DNA from: Nocardia sp. NBC_01327
Lineage (GTDB): Bacteria > Actinomycetota > Actinomycetes > Mycobacteriales > Mycobacteriaceae
Direction of reading: 5' to 3'
Length of the DNA stretch: 64,000 nt
Assembly (NCBI RefSeq): GCF_035958815.1
Contig: NZ_CP108383.1
Location: forward strand, 372,001-436,000
In this document: positions 9,501 through 17,620 of the stretch, in pieces
How the letters are laid out: each line of letters opens with the position of its first letter
How positions within the stretch are numbered: the first letter of the stretch is position 1
Translations under genes and position numbers: made by a program
The notes under the pieces: generated by a model
Seen by the model: the letters and a program-made list of their open reading frames with translations, nothing else
The model's database searches: none
Told to the model about the DNA's origin: nothing

Positions 9501-10720
9501 CATTCGGACTTCTCGCACTCGTCATCGTGCTCGGGCTGGCCGGGCCGGTGCTGGCCTGGCGCTCGCAGTGGCACCTCCCGGTCATCCTCGGTGAACTGCT
9601 GGCCGGAATCCTGTTCGGCACCACCGGTTTCGGGATACTGAATCCGGCGGATCCGACCTTCACCTTCCTCGCCAATGTCGGATTCGCCGTGGTCATGTTC
9701 GTGGCGGGCACGCACGTACCCATGCGTGATGCGACCATTCGCACGGCCCTGGGCAAGGGTGCGCTGCGCGCCGTGCTCGTCGGCCTCCTCGCGGTGATCG
9801 CCGGCCAGGCGGTGGCCGTGGTCTTCGATACCGGACACGGCGCGCTCTACGCGGTGCTGATCGCGTCCTCCTCGGCCGCGCTGGTGCTCCCCATCCTCGA
9901 TTCGCAAGGCCTGACCGGGCCGGGTCCTTTTCAAAAACCGGTGCTGGAGTTGACCGCTCAGGTCGCCATCGCCGACGCCGCATGTGTGGTCGCGCTGCCG
10001 CTGGTGATCGATCCCGCCAATGCCGGACGAGCGGCGATCGGCGCGGTGGCGGTCTCCGCGGCCGCGGCCGTGGCGTACTTCGTGCTCCGATACCTGAGCG
10101 CCTCGGGTATCCGGCAGCGCTATCACAAGATCTCCGAACAGCGGCAGTTCGCGCTGGAGCTGCGGGTGAGCCTGGCCCTGCTGTTCGCGCTGTGCGCCCT
10201 GGCCACCAGCACGCACGTATCGGTCATGCTGGCGGGCTTCGCCCTCGGACTCGCGGTCGCCGCCGTCGGTGAGCCGCGCCGGGTGGCCAAACAGCTGTTC
10301 GCACTCGGCGACGGATTCCTGACGCCGATGTTCTTCGTCTGGCTGGGCGCGCGCCTGAATCTCCGTGAGTTCGGCCAGCATCCGTGGTTGATCCTGCTCG
10401 GCCTGGCGCTCGGCGGGGCGGCGGTGCTGACCCATATCGCCATGCGTTTCACCGGTCAGCCGATCATCTTCGGCACCATGGCCGCCGCGCAGATCGGGGT
10501 GCCGGTCGCCGCGGTCACGGTCGGCACCCAGCTCCATGTGCTGAAACCCGGAGAGCCGGCGGCGCTCATGCTGGGCGCGCTCGTCTCGGTCGCGGCCACG
10601 GCGGTGGCGGCCAATCGTGCGGCGGTCCGCCAGATGGCGCAGCCGGGACCGCAGGACCCGAAGCCGGCCGACGGCGGCAGTGGCGGGTCACCCGATCAGA
10701 AGAGCAGCCCGGCCCCTTAG
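9497..10720 (+). CDS. Cation:proton antiporter, CPA2/KefB type
   Basis: The 407-residue membrane protein has about 12 hydrophobic helices. Features include LPVILGELLAGILFGTTGFG near the N-terminus, the SSSAALVLPIL helix, QVAIADAACVVALP (the acidic ion-binding helix), and PMFFVWLGARL, as in Na+/H+ or K+/H+ exchangers of the CPA2 family. There is no TrkA-N regulatory domain; the C-terminal 30 residues are Pro/Gly/Ser-rich. The GTG start at 9497 overlaps the preceding stop (GTGA), arguing for co-expression with the 129-residue protein. It overlaps the convergent S4 gene by four bases at its end. Confidence 0.85.
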   Translation: MTFGLLALVIVLGLAGPVLAWRSQWHLPVILGELLAGILFGTTGFGILNPADPTFTFLANVGFAVVMFVAGTHVPMRDATIRTALGKGALRAVLVGLLAVIAGQAVAVVFDTGHGALYAVLIASSSAALVLPILDSQGLTGPGPFQKPVLELTAQVAIADAACVVALPLVIDPANAGRAAIGAVAVSAAAAVAYFVLRYLSASGIRQRYHKISEQRQFALELRVSLALLFALCALATSTHVSVMLAGFALGLAVAAVGEPRRVAKQLFALGDGFLTPMFFVWLGARLNLREFGQHPWLILLGLALGGAAVLTHIAMRFTGQPIIFGTMAAAQIGVPVAAVTVGTQLHVLKPGEPAALMLGALVSVAATAVAANRAAVRQMAQPGPQDPKPADGGSGGSPDQKSSPAP

Positions 10721-11109
10721 GGCTCGCGCCCGAGCAGCCGATCCGTTTCGCGGCGTTCACGTTTGGTGGGGCGACCGGTGCCGCGATCGCGCTGCGGCAG
10801 GGTGGCGACCACCAGCGGGTCGGGCGGGGGCGGGCTCTTGTCGATCAGGCACAGCGCGGCGACGGCCGCGCCGACGCGCTTGGTGAGCAGGCGCTCGACA
10901 ATGACAATGCGTTCTACTCCGCCGACGCGGACCCGGATCTCATCACCGTGCTTGAGCGCGTGGGCAGCCTTCACCGGCACACCGTTGACCCGCACATGCC
11001 CGGCGCGGCAGGCCGTGGCCGCCGCCGACCGGGTCTTGAAAAGACGAACAGCCCATACCCAAGAATCGACTCGGGCCTGGGCTGGTTCGCTCGGTAGAGC
11101 AGAAGTCAC
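10717..11109 (-). CDS. S4-domain RNA-binding protein (Hsp15/RqcP-like)
   Basis: The 130-residue protein holds one S4 RNA-binding domain: RVDSWVWAVRLFKTRSAAATACRAGHVRVN, then HGDEIRVR. The C-terminus is basic (GRPTKRERRETDRLLGRE). Relatives such as Hsp15 and RqcP bind stalled 50S subunits carrying peptidyl-tRNA; that role is known for the family but not shown here. GTG 11109 is chosen because the domain begins just after it and upstream codons look non-coding. The NlpC/P60 gene lies 16 bp upstream on the same strand, so they may be co-transcribed. Confidence 0.85.
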   Translation of the reverse strand: MTSALPSEPAQARVDSWVWAVRLFKTRSAAATACRAGHVRVNGVPVKAAHALKHGDEIRVRVGGVERIVIVERLLTKRVGAAVAALCLIDKSPPPPDPLVVATLPQRDRGTGRPTKRERRETDRLLGREP

Positions 11110-11125
11110 GCGTTGACGATACGGC

Positions 11126-11824
11126 TTACGCGCTGATGCGACGCGCGGTGACCACCATATTGGGACGCAGCGTGGTGTAGGAGACGGGCGTACCGGTCTG
11201 CACGGCATTGAGCAGCTTGCCGTCACCGGCGTACATGCCGACGTGGCCGCCGCCGTTGGTGACAACGATGTCACCGGGCTGCAGGTCCTCGAAGGCTACG
11301 GGTGCGCCGACGTTGGACTGCTCGAAGCTGGTGCGCGGCAGTTCGACTCCGGCCTGCTTGTAGGCCCACTGGACCAGACCCGAGCAGTCGAAGCTGTACG
11401 GGCCGGTGGCACCCCAGGAGTACTGGGCGCCGACCTTGGACTGCGCGGCCTGGAGAGCGATCTGAGCCGGGGCGCTCGGCTGCTTCTGCTGCTGCGGGAA
11501 CAGTTCCGGCAGCTGGAAGCCATTGGCGCCCGGGGCGGGATTGGCGCCGAGCTGCTGGATGGCAGCACCCGGATTCGCCTGAAAGTCCTTGACCGCCTGG
11601 TTGAACTGCTGAACCTGCGGTGCAAAATTGTCCGGCACATCGAAGTTCCCGATACCCGGGACATCGATGGTGGCGGCCGAGGCGGTGATCGCCGGGAACG
11701 CGCCGGTTGTCGTTGCTGCCATGGCGCCCATCACAATGGCGCCCTTCACGGAATTCGGTACCCGAGATTCCCGCTGCAAACTGTGTCTACCCACCGAGCT
11801 CGCATCTCCGATCTTGTGCTGCAT
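11126..11824 (-). CDS. Secreted NlpC/P60 peptidoglycan endopeptidase
   Basis: The 232-residue protein starts with a basic region and a hydrophobic stretch ending ITASA, a likely signal peptide of about 50 residues. A Gln/Pro-rich linker follows. The NlpC/P60 domain holds the catalytic Cys in YSFDCSGLVQWAYKQAG, the His in NGGGHVGMYAGDG, and a third polar residue shortly after. Such enzymes cut the D-Glu/mDAP bond in peptidoglycan stem peptides and act in cell separation (Rip family in mycobacteria). The linker may be an inhibitory or targeting segment. No c-di-AMP riboswitch is recognisable upstream. Confidence 0.88.
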   Translation of the reverse strand: MQHKIGDASSVGRHSLQRESRVPNSVKGAIVMGAMAATTTGAFPAITASAATIDVPGIGNFDVPDNFAPQVQQFNQAVKDFQANPGAAIQQLGANPAPGANGFQLPELFPQQQKQPSAPAQIALQAAQSKVGAQYSWGATGPYSFDCSGLVQWAYKQAGVELPRTSFEQSNVGAPVAFEDLQPGDIVVTNGGGHVGMYAGDGKLLNAVQTGTPVSYTTLRPNMVVTARRISA

Positions 11825-12129
11825 CCCGATTCGAGGACGAATGTGTTGCTCGTCATCGTCTAGCCGGTAACGTCGCGGGCCGCCTCTCCGATGAAGCGAC
11901 AGACTCCGCTAAGTCACGAAGAGATTACGATGGCCAGCGCCTGTTGTCCACCCCACACGCGGCGCGTGTCGCGACGCACCGCAAAACGCCCGGCGGACAC
12001 GCGAAATCGCGTACCTGAAAATGGATCACGACTCGGTATACCTGATCGACATCAGCGTTACCGAACTGCAAACCAGATGGTCTGCCGGACGCTTCGCCGC
12101 CGCACTCGACCACCTCTGGGCCACAGCAC
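11825..12129. other. 305-bp intergenic region upstream of the NlpC/P60 gene
   Basis: This holds the upstream region of the endopeptidase gene (minus strand) and the 3' flank of the small coiled-coil gene. No clear -35/-10 pair was found. A plus-strand frame from 12021 starts with protein-like residues (MDHDSVYLIDISVTELQTRW) but soon runs antisense to the small gene with shadow composition, so it may be a remnant of a gene rather than a functional one. Confidence 0.35.
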
Positions 12130-12381
12130 TCAACCGCGCGCCTCGATCGTGCGCTCGAGGTCCTCGATGCGGCGCCGGGCGTCGGCGAGTTCGACCTCCA
12201 ACTGCCCCAGCGCCATTACCAGCGGCCCGACCGCGAGGTCCGCGACCAACTGCGGATCGTCGTAACCGCGTTCGATGGCCACCAGAATGTTGTTGCGAAT
12301 ACGTGCCGCCACCACCGCCTCGGCGGGGACGTTCCAGGACTCGACCACCTCGGAGACGGTGGACGGGGCTTCCTCCGACAT
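12130..12381 (-). CDS. Small acidic protein with C-terminal coiled coil
   Basis: The 83-residue product has an N-terminal helical part and a C-terminal heptad-rich helix (GQLEVELADARRRIEDLERT). The ATG at 12381 follows AGGAGGG closely, a very strong ribosome site, and upstream in-frame codons look non-coding. It is divergent from the AAA ATPase gene across 188 bp and could partner with it; I infer this only from position. I do not recognise a named family. Confidence 0.7.
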   Translation of the reverse strand: MSEEAPSTVSEVVESWNVPAEAVVAARIRNNILVAIERGYDDPQLVADLAVGPLVMALGQLEVELADARRRIEDLERTIEARG

Positions 12382-12569
12382 GAACCCTCCTGCCCTGGGC
12401 ATCAGCGAACCAGTCATAAGGGTAGCGAGGGACGAAGAGCGACAAGGGGTGTGAAGCGAACACCCGTCGCGCCACGCGCTCACACCCCCGCGTATGCCGG
12501 TCGATAGCTACGTCTAGGGGGTTCGGTAGATGCCCGGATAATCCGTGATTTTGGCGTTACCGTCGTCGC

Positions 12570-13754
12570 GTGGACCCGGTAAGAAACCCGTACGCCCCCG
12601 GCGCCGGCCAGCGGCCGCCCGAACTCGCGGGCCGTGATCGGCAGCTGGACGCCTTCGACATCGTGCTGGAGCGCATTGCCCGCGCCCGCCCGGAGCGCAG
12701 CGTCATGCTCACCGGTCTACGCGGCGTCGGGAAGACCGTGCTGCTCAATCAACTTCGCTCGGCGGCGCGCACGCGCGGCTGGGGTACCGGCAAACTCGAG
12801 GCGCGCCCCGATCAGGAGCTGCGCCGGCCGCTCTCCTCGGCGCTGCACATGGCGGTGCGCTCGATCGCTGTGGCACATCGCAATCCGGATCAGGTGGACG
12901 ATTTCCTCGGCATCCTCAAGGCTTTCGCGCTGCGCTCCACCGCCGACAAGGGCATGCGGGAGCGCTGGAATCCGGGTATCGACGTGCCCGCGGTGACCGG
13001 GCGAGCCGACTCCGGCGATATCGAGATCGATCTTGTCGAGCTGTTGATGGAGGCCGCGCAACTCGCCCGCGACGCCGGTGTGGGCATCGCGCTGTTCATC
13101 GACGAGTTGCAGGATCTGGGCCCGGCGGACATATCGGCCATCTGCGGGGCCTGCCACGAATTGAGCCAGGACGCCGCGCCTTTGATCGTGGTCGGCGCGG
13201 GGCTGCCGCATCTGCCGGCCGTGCTCTCGGCCTCCAAATCGTATTCGGAACGACTGTTCTCGTATCACCGCATCGATCGCCTCGATCGGGAATCCGCCGA
13301 CCAGGCCCTCATCGCCCCGGCCGGGCGCGAGGATGTGAAGTACACCGAGGCCGCCCTGGACGCGCTCTACGACAAGGCCGACGGCTATCCGTACTTCGTC
13401 CAGGCCTACGGCAAGGCCACCTGGGACGCGGCCACCCAGAGCCCGATCACCGAGGAGGACGTGGACGTGGCCGCGCCCACCGCCGAGGAGGAGCTGGCGG
13501 TCGGATTCTTCGGCTCCCGGTACGAGCGGGCAACCCCGGCGGAGCGGGAGTACATGCGCGCCATGGCGGATCTGGCCGGAGACGACGGACCGGTCTCCAC
13601 GGCCGCCGTCGCCCGGGAGCTCGATCGCAAACCGGCTTCGCTCTCCCCCGCGCGCGACGGCCTCATCAAGAAGGGGCTGATCTACTCCGCCGAGCGCGGC
13701 ACGATCGGTTTCACGGTGCCGCATTTCGGCCGATATCTCCGAGGCGTGCAGTAG
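12570..13754 (+). CDS. AAA ATPase with C-terminal winged helix
   Basis: The 394-residue protein has Walker A GLRGVGKT (about 49-56) and Walker B ALFIDELQD (about 173-181), the AAA_16/Orc1-Cdc6-like ATPase layout. A winged-helix-like part near the C-terminus (VSTAAVARELDRKPASLSPA) suggests DNA binding. The GTG start has no evident ribosome site, so a leaderless transcript is possible. Homologues are common single genes in actinomycetes with no assigned role. The neighbouring small coiled-coil gene is divergent. Confidence 0.85.
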   Translation: MDPVRNPYAPGAGQRPPELAGRDRQLDAFDIVLERIARARPERSVMLTGLRGVGKTVLLNQLRSAARTRGWGTGKLEARPDQELRRPLSSALHMAVRSIAVAHRNPDQVDDFLGILKAFALRSTADKGMRERWNPGIDVPAVTGRADSGDIEIDLVELLMEAAQLARDAGVGIALFIDELQDLGPADISAICGACHELSQDAAPLIVVGAGLPHLPAVLSASKSYSERLFSYHRIDRLDRESADQALIAPAGREDVKYTEAALDALYDKADGYPYFVQAYGKATWDAATQSPITEEDVDVAAPTAEEELAVGFFGSRYERATPAEREYMRAMADLAGDDGPVSTAAVARELDRKPASLSPARDGLIKKGLIYSAERGTIGFTVPHFGRYLRGVQ

Positions 13755-13881
13755 CGAGAGATTAACTGTTCAACCAAGATCATTGTCTGACAAGCGGTTT
13801 CGATCTTTGCCAATGACTACCGATGGGTAACAAAGGCTCCTACACTCGGATGTGATTCCCATCACGTCCGAGGAGGACCAC

Positions 13882-15837
13882 ATGGCGACTACCGCGAAAG
13901 TCGATGCCACCGAAGAACAGGCCCGGGCACTCGTCGAAGAGTCTCGCGAAACCACCTGGGCCAAACCCTCCTTCGCGAAGGAGATGTTCCTCGGCCGCTT
14001 CCGCCTGGACCTCATCCATCCGTTCCCGCAGCCCGGCGCGGCGGATCAGGCCAAGATGGACGCCTATCTGACGCGGCTGCATGCCTTCTGCGAGACCATC
14101 GACGGCCAGCGCATCGAGGCCGAGGGCCGCATTCCGGACGAATATGTGCGCGGGCTGGCCGAACTCGGCTGCTTCGGCCTCAAGATTCCGGAGGAGTACG
14201 GCGGCGTCGGCCTCACCCAGGTCGGCTACAACCGCGCGCTCATGCTGGTCGGGTCCGCGCACGCCAGCCTCGGCGTACTGCTCTCGGCGCACCAGTCCAT
14301 CGGCGTCCCCGAACCGCTCAAGCTCGCGGGCACCCCGGAGCAGAAGCGAGAGTTCCTGCCGCGCTGCGCCAAAGGCGCGGTCAGCGCCTTCCTGCTCACC
14401 GAACCCGATGTGGGTTCCGATCCGGCGCGCATGGCCTCCACCGCCACCCCCACCGAGGACGGGGAGGCCTACGAGATCAACGGCGTGAAGCTGTGGACCA
14501 CCAATGGCGTGGTCGCCGAACTGCTCGTGGTGATGGCGCGGGTGCCCAAGAGCGAGGGCCATCGCGGCGGCATCTCCGCCTTCATCGTGGAGGCGGACAG
14601 CCCGGGTATCACTGTGGAGCGCCGCAATTCGTTCATGGGCCTGCGCGGCATCGAGAACGGCGTCACCCGCATGTACAACGTGCGGGTGCCCAAGCGGAAT
14701 CTGGTCGGTCGCGAGGGTGACGGGCTCAAGATCGCCCTCACCACACTGAACGCGGGCCGGCTCGCGATTCCGGCCATGTGCACGGCGGCGGCCAAGTGGT
14801 CGCTCAAGATCGCACGGGAGTGGAGCGGCACCCGCGTGCAGTGGGGTCGTCCGGTCGGTGAGCACGGTGCGGTGGCGTCCAAGCTGTCCTTCATCGCCGC
14901 AACGACTTTCGCACTGGAGGCGGTGCTGGACCTGTCGGCCACCATGTGCGACGAGAACCGCAACGACATCCGCATCGAGGCGGCGCTGGCCAAGCTGTGG
15001 GCCTCCGAGATGGCCTGTCAGATCGCGGACGAGCTGGTGCAGATCCGCGGCGGCCGCGGTTACGAGACCGCCGCCTCCCTGGCCGCGCGCGGCGAACGTG
15101 CCGTGGGCGCCGAGCAACTCGTGCGAGATCTGCGCATCAATCGCATCTTCGAGGGCTCCAGCGAGATCATGCGGCTGCTCGTCGCCCGCGAGATGGCCGA
15201 TGCGCATATGGCGGCGGCCGGAGCGCTGGTCGATCGCAATGCCGAGCTCAAGGACAAGGCCAAGGCGGCCGTCGGCGCCGGCGGGTTCTATGCCAAGTGG
15301 TTCCCGCAGCTCACCGTGGGCAGCGGCACCGCGCCGACGGGCTTCGGCGAATTCGGCCCGCTCGCAAGGCATATGCGGTTCGTGGAGCGCATGTCCCGCA
15401 AGCAGGCGCGGGCGCTGATGTACGGAATGGCGCGCTGGCAGGCGAAACTCGAATACAAGCAGGGTTTCCTGGGTCGCATCGTCGATATCGGCGCGGAGCT
15501 GTTCGCCATGGCGGCGGCCTGTGTGAAGGCCCAATCCCTGCGCGTGGCAGGCGATCCCGACGGCGTGGCCGCCGAGGAGCTGGCCGACGTGTTCTGCCGG
15601 CAGTCCCGCATCCGGGTGCAGCAGTTGTTCGAATCCCTGTGGGACAACACCGATGACGCCGATACCGACGTCAGTCGCGGCATTCTCGACGGCCGCTACC
15701 GCTGGCTGGAGGGTGGTGCGCTCGATCCGAGCGAAGGCACCGGCCCGTGGATCTCCGAATGGCAGTTCGGACCCTCGACCGAGCAGAACCTGCTGCGAAC
15801 GTTCCTGCCGTCGACCAAGGCGTCGGCAGCCACGTAG
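13882..15837 (+). CDS. fadE10: Acyl-CoA dehydrogenase FadE10
   Basis: The 651-residue protein matches mycobacterial FadE10 in length and in many stretches, for example EEQARALVEESRE near the start, KPSFAKEMFLGRF, AELGCFGLKIPEEYGG and SAHQSIGVPEPLKLAGTPEQ. The flavin and substrate motifs are FLLTEPDVGSDPA and LWTTNGVV. QIRGGRGYE and INRIFEGSSEIMRLL belong to the C-terminal helical domain, followed by an extra helical domain found in long FadE proteins. It should oxidise an acyl-CoA thioester using FAD; the substrate is uncertain. ATG 13882 lies six bases after AGGAGG. The gene is followed by a perfect terminator, so it is monocistronic. Confidence 0.9.
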   Translation: MATTAKVDATEEQARALVEESRETTWAKPSFAKEMFLGRFRLDLIHPFPQPGAADQAKMDAYLTRLHAFCETIDGQRIEAEGRIPDEYVRGLAELGCFGLKIPEEYGGVGLTQVGYNRALMLVGSAHASLGVLLSAHQSIGVPEPLKLAGTPEQKREFLPRCAKGAVSAFLLTEPDVGSDPARMASTATPTEDGEAYEINGVKLWTTNGVVAELLVVMARVPKSEGHRGGISAFIVEADSPGITVERRNSFMGLRGIENGVTRMYNVRVPKRNLVGREGDGLKIALTTLNAGRLAIPAMCTAAAKWSLKIAREWSGTRVQWGRPVGEHGAVASKLSFIAATTFALEAVLDLSATMCDENRNDIRIEAALAKLWASEMACQIADELVQIRGGRGYETAASLAARGERAVGAEQLVRDLRINRIFEGSSEIMRLLVAREMADAHMAAAGALVDRNAELKDKAKAAVGAGGFYAKWFPQLTVGSGTAPTGFGEFGPLARHMRFVERMSRKQARALMYGMARWQAKLEYKQGFLGRIVDIGAELFAMAAACVKAQSLRVAGDPDGVAAEELADVFCRQSRIRVQQLFESLWDNTDDADTDVSRGILDGRYRWLEGGALDPSEGTGPWISEWQFGPSTEQNLLRTFLPSTKASAAT

Positions 15838-15861
15838 CAGCGCCGGTTCGCCGTCGAGGTG

Positions 15862-15903
15862 AATCTGCCCCTGTCTAGCCGAATAACTAGACAGGGGCAG
15901 ATT
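15862..15903 (+). terminator. Perfect 17-bp stem-loop after fadE10
   Basis: Arms 15862-15878 and 15887-15903 are perfect reverse complements over 17 bp, with the loop CCGAATAA. It starts 24 bases after the fadE10 stop. Confidence 0.9.
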
Positions 15904-15924
15904 GCTGTCGAGGACTTCGCACAG

Positions 15925-15968
15925 CTATCTACAGCTTTCTAGCAGCAACGCTAGATTGCCGTAGATAG
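15925..15968. promoter_or_regulatory. Symmetric 44-bp interrupted palindrome upstream of a hydrolase gene
   Basis: Outer arms CTATCTAC (15925-15932) and GTAGATAG (15961-15968) enclose inner arms TCTAGC (15938-15943) and GCTAGA (15950-15955). The gaps are symmetric: five bases between outer and inner arms on both sides and six at the centre. It sits about 125 bp upstream of the hydrolase ATG, after the fadE10 terminator, and could be a dimer-of-dimers operator or a folded leader RNA. Confidence 0.55.
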
Positions 15969-16091
15969 ACCGATTGATGTCGATCACCTGCGTCAGTTGG
16001 ACAACTTGTGCATAACGCCAGGTGTAAGGCGGTAACGCGGAGGCAATTCCCATCGACAACCGGGCAAAAGGCGAACTCTTTAGGAGCCGTC

Positions 16092-17087
16092 ATGTCCTTC
16101 GTCATCTGCAGCGCCGCCGATAACGACAGTCTTCATCGCACCGTCCCCGCGGACGACGGTGTCCCCATCGCGGTCCACGAGTTCGGCCCGGCCGATGCCC
16201 CGCTCACCGTGGTATTCGCACACGGTCACTGCCTGCGCACCGAATCGTGGGCACTGCTGCGGCAGCAGTTGCTGCCACGCTGGGGCGATGACGTGCACAT
16301 GGTCTTCTACGACCATCGCGGACACGGGGATTCGGGTACGGCGGATCCGGCGACCTACACCATCGATCAGCTGGCACAGGATCTGGACGCGGTACTGCGG
16401 ACCGTCGCACCCACGGGTCCGATTGTGCTGGTGGGGCATTCGATGGGCGCCATGACCATCCTGGCCTATGCCCGGCTCTATCCGGGAGCCATCGGCGGTC
16501 GCATCGTGGGCGTCGGACTGCTCGCCGGGGCCGCCAACAGTGTCACCCGGGTCGGCCTGGGCCGGCTGCTGAACGGTCCGGCGGTGACCTCGCTGCGGGT
16601 CGCGGTGCGCCGCGCACCGCGCGCCATGCAGGCGTCGAAGCATTTCACCCGGCACCTCTTCGAGCCGATGCTGCGCGAGGCCGCACTGGGCACCCGCAGG
16701 GTGAGCCCGCGCATGCTGGCGGTGGCCACGGCCATGCTCAACGAGACCTCACTGCTGACCATGGCGAGCTTCCTGGAATCGCTCATGCGGTTCGACGAGA
16801 TGGCCACCCTGCAGCGGCTGGGCACGATTCCGACGCTGGTGCTGGCCGGCTCGGCGGATGTGGTGATTCCGTTCGCACATTCGGTGGTGCTGGCCTCCCA
16901 GCTCGACGACGTCGAATTGGTGCGCCTGGACGGCGCCGGGCACAGCGTCATCATGGAACGTGCCGAGGAAGTAGCGGGAGCCATTGCGGCACTGGTGAAT
17001 CGGGCCGTCGCGGCGTTGGCGGACCCCGATGCGGGCCCGTTCGGGCCGGAGCCGGAGTGCGGTCCGGAGTACGCGATCGCGGGCTGA
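16092..17087 (+). CDS. Alpha/beta-fold hydrolase
   Basis: The 331-residue protein has HGHCLRTESW (oxyanion region), the nucleophile elbow VGHSMGAMT, the acid AGSADVVIP and the histidine GAGHSVIME: a complete Ser-Asp-His triad. It looks like an esterase or lipase of the type common in mycolata; the substrate is not evident. ATG 16092 follows TAGGAG by five bases; the in-frame codons before it lack a ribosome site. It follows the 44-bp palindrome and ends at a hairpin that overlaps its stop codon. The final 25 residues are acidic and Pro/Gly-rich. Confidence 0.85.
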   Translation: MSFVICSAADNDSLHRTVPADDGVPIAVHEFGPADAPLTVVFAHGHCLRTESWALLRQQLLPRWGDDVHMVFYDHRGHGDSGTADPATYTIDQLAQDLDAVLRTVAPTGPIVLVGHSMGAMTILAYARLYPGAIGGRIVGVGLLAGAANSVTRVGLGRLLNGPAVTSLRVAVRRAPRAMQASKHFTRHLFEPMLREAALGTRRVSPRMLAVATAMLNETSLLTMASFLESLMRFDEMATLQRLGTIPTLVLAGSADVVIPFAHSVVLASQLDDVELVRLDGAGHSVIMERAEEVAGAIAALVNRAVAALADPDAGPFGPEPECGPEYAIAG

Positions 17088-17110
17088 GCGGCCCGCCGGG
17101 ACAGGCCGCT
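17087..17110 (+). terminator. Hairpin after the alpha/beta hydrolase
   Basis: AGCGGCC (17087-17093) pairs with GGCCGCT (17104-17110) around a 10-base loop, directly at the stop codon. Confidence 0.55.
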
Positions 17111-17211
17111 GAACTGCGGATATATCGACCTGACGAGCGCAATCGAATATCTTCACGTACTGTGTTGTAGATCATAATGTGTGGTCTGTCACACGGCTCG
17201 AGGAGGTTTCG

Positions 17212-17502
17212 ATGACACGCAGCGAGATTGCGGAACTCCGCTACGCGGTCGGCCAGCTCCGGCAGTGCGTCGGCGCGTTGCGTTCGCACTACGGTGAGGC
17301 CAGTGAGGTCCGCCGGCTGGAGAACGATCTGGAACGGCTCGTCATCGACGCCGATGAATTCGAGCAGGCCCCACCCGCTCAGGTAGCTCGCTCCGGCGAG
17401 CCGAACGTCATCTACGTTCCCGACAGCAAGTCGGACGAAGCGGCGTGGATGGGCGCGCAGGACGAGGGCTTGGGCTTCCACTCCCGTCCGCGCACCAAGT
17501 AG
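17212..17502 (+). CDS. Small conserved helical protein
   Basis: The 96-residue product starts with a long charged helix (SEIAELRYAVGQLRQCVGAL, then RRLENDLERLVIDADEF) and ends with a less ordered tail containing VIYVPDSKSDEAAWMGAQDE. AGGAGG lies just before the ATG. Coding character and the ribosome site support a real gene. I do not recognise its function. It is followed by a compact hairpin terminator and then the acyltransferase gene. Confidence 0.75.
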   Translation: MTRSEIAELRYAVGQLRQCVGALRSHYGEASEVRRLENDLERLVIDADEFEQAPPAQVARSGEPNVIYVPDSKSDEAAWMGAQDEGLGFHSRPRTK

Positions 17503-17521
17503 CGGCGCCCGGTAGCTTCTG

Positions 17522-17541
17522 CCCCGCACCGAGGTGCGGGG
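17522..17541 (+). terminator. Compact 9-bp hairpin
   Basis: CCCCGCACC (17522-17530) and GGTGCGGGG (17533-17541) are perfect complements separated by two bases, so about seven or eight pairs can form. It lies 19 bases after the small helical protein's stop. Confidence 0.7.
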
Positions 17542-17554
17542 ACGCTAAGCTCCC

Positions 17555-17610
17555 GCCCGGGATCGCGCTGTCGTGGTGATGTACCGATCCGCGACAGCGC
17601 CGTCCCGGGC
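17555..17610 (+). promoter_or_regulatory. Large leader hairpin directly in front of the WS/DGAT ribosome site
   Basis: Outer arms GCCCGGGA/TCCCGGGC (17555-17562, 17603-17610) and inner arms GCGCTGTCG/CGACAGCGC (17565-17573, 17592-17600) pair perfectly, with a 2x2 internal loop and an 18-base apical loop. The Shine-Dalgarno AGGAG starts at the next base (17611) and the GTG is at 17621. The structure could attenuate transcription or shape ribosome access. Confidence 0.6.
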
Positions 17611-17620
17611 AGGAGTATGT

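Noticed and set aside
11825-11960. Possible c-di-AMP (ydaO) riboswitch before the NlpC/P60 gene
   Set aside because: Looked for because such genes often have one in actinomycetes; the conserved motifs were not recognisable in the leader.
12021-12383. Plus-strand frame starting MDHDSVYLIDISVTELQTRW
   Set aside because: The first 40 codons look protein-like, but the frame has no ribosome site and continues antisense to a well-supported small gene. It may be a remnant.
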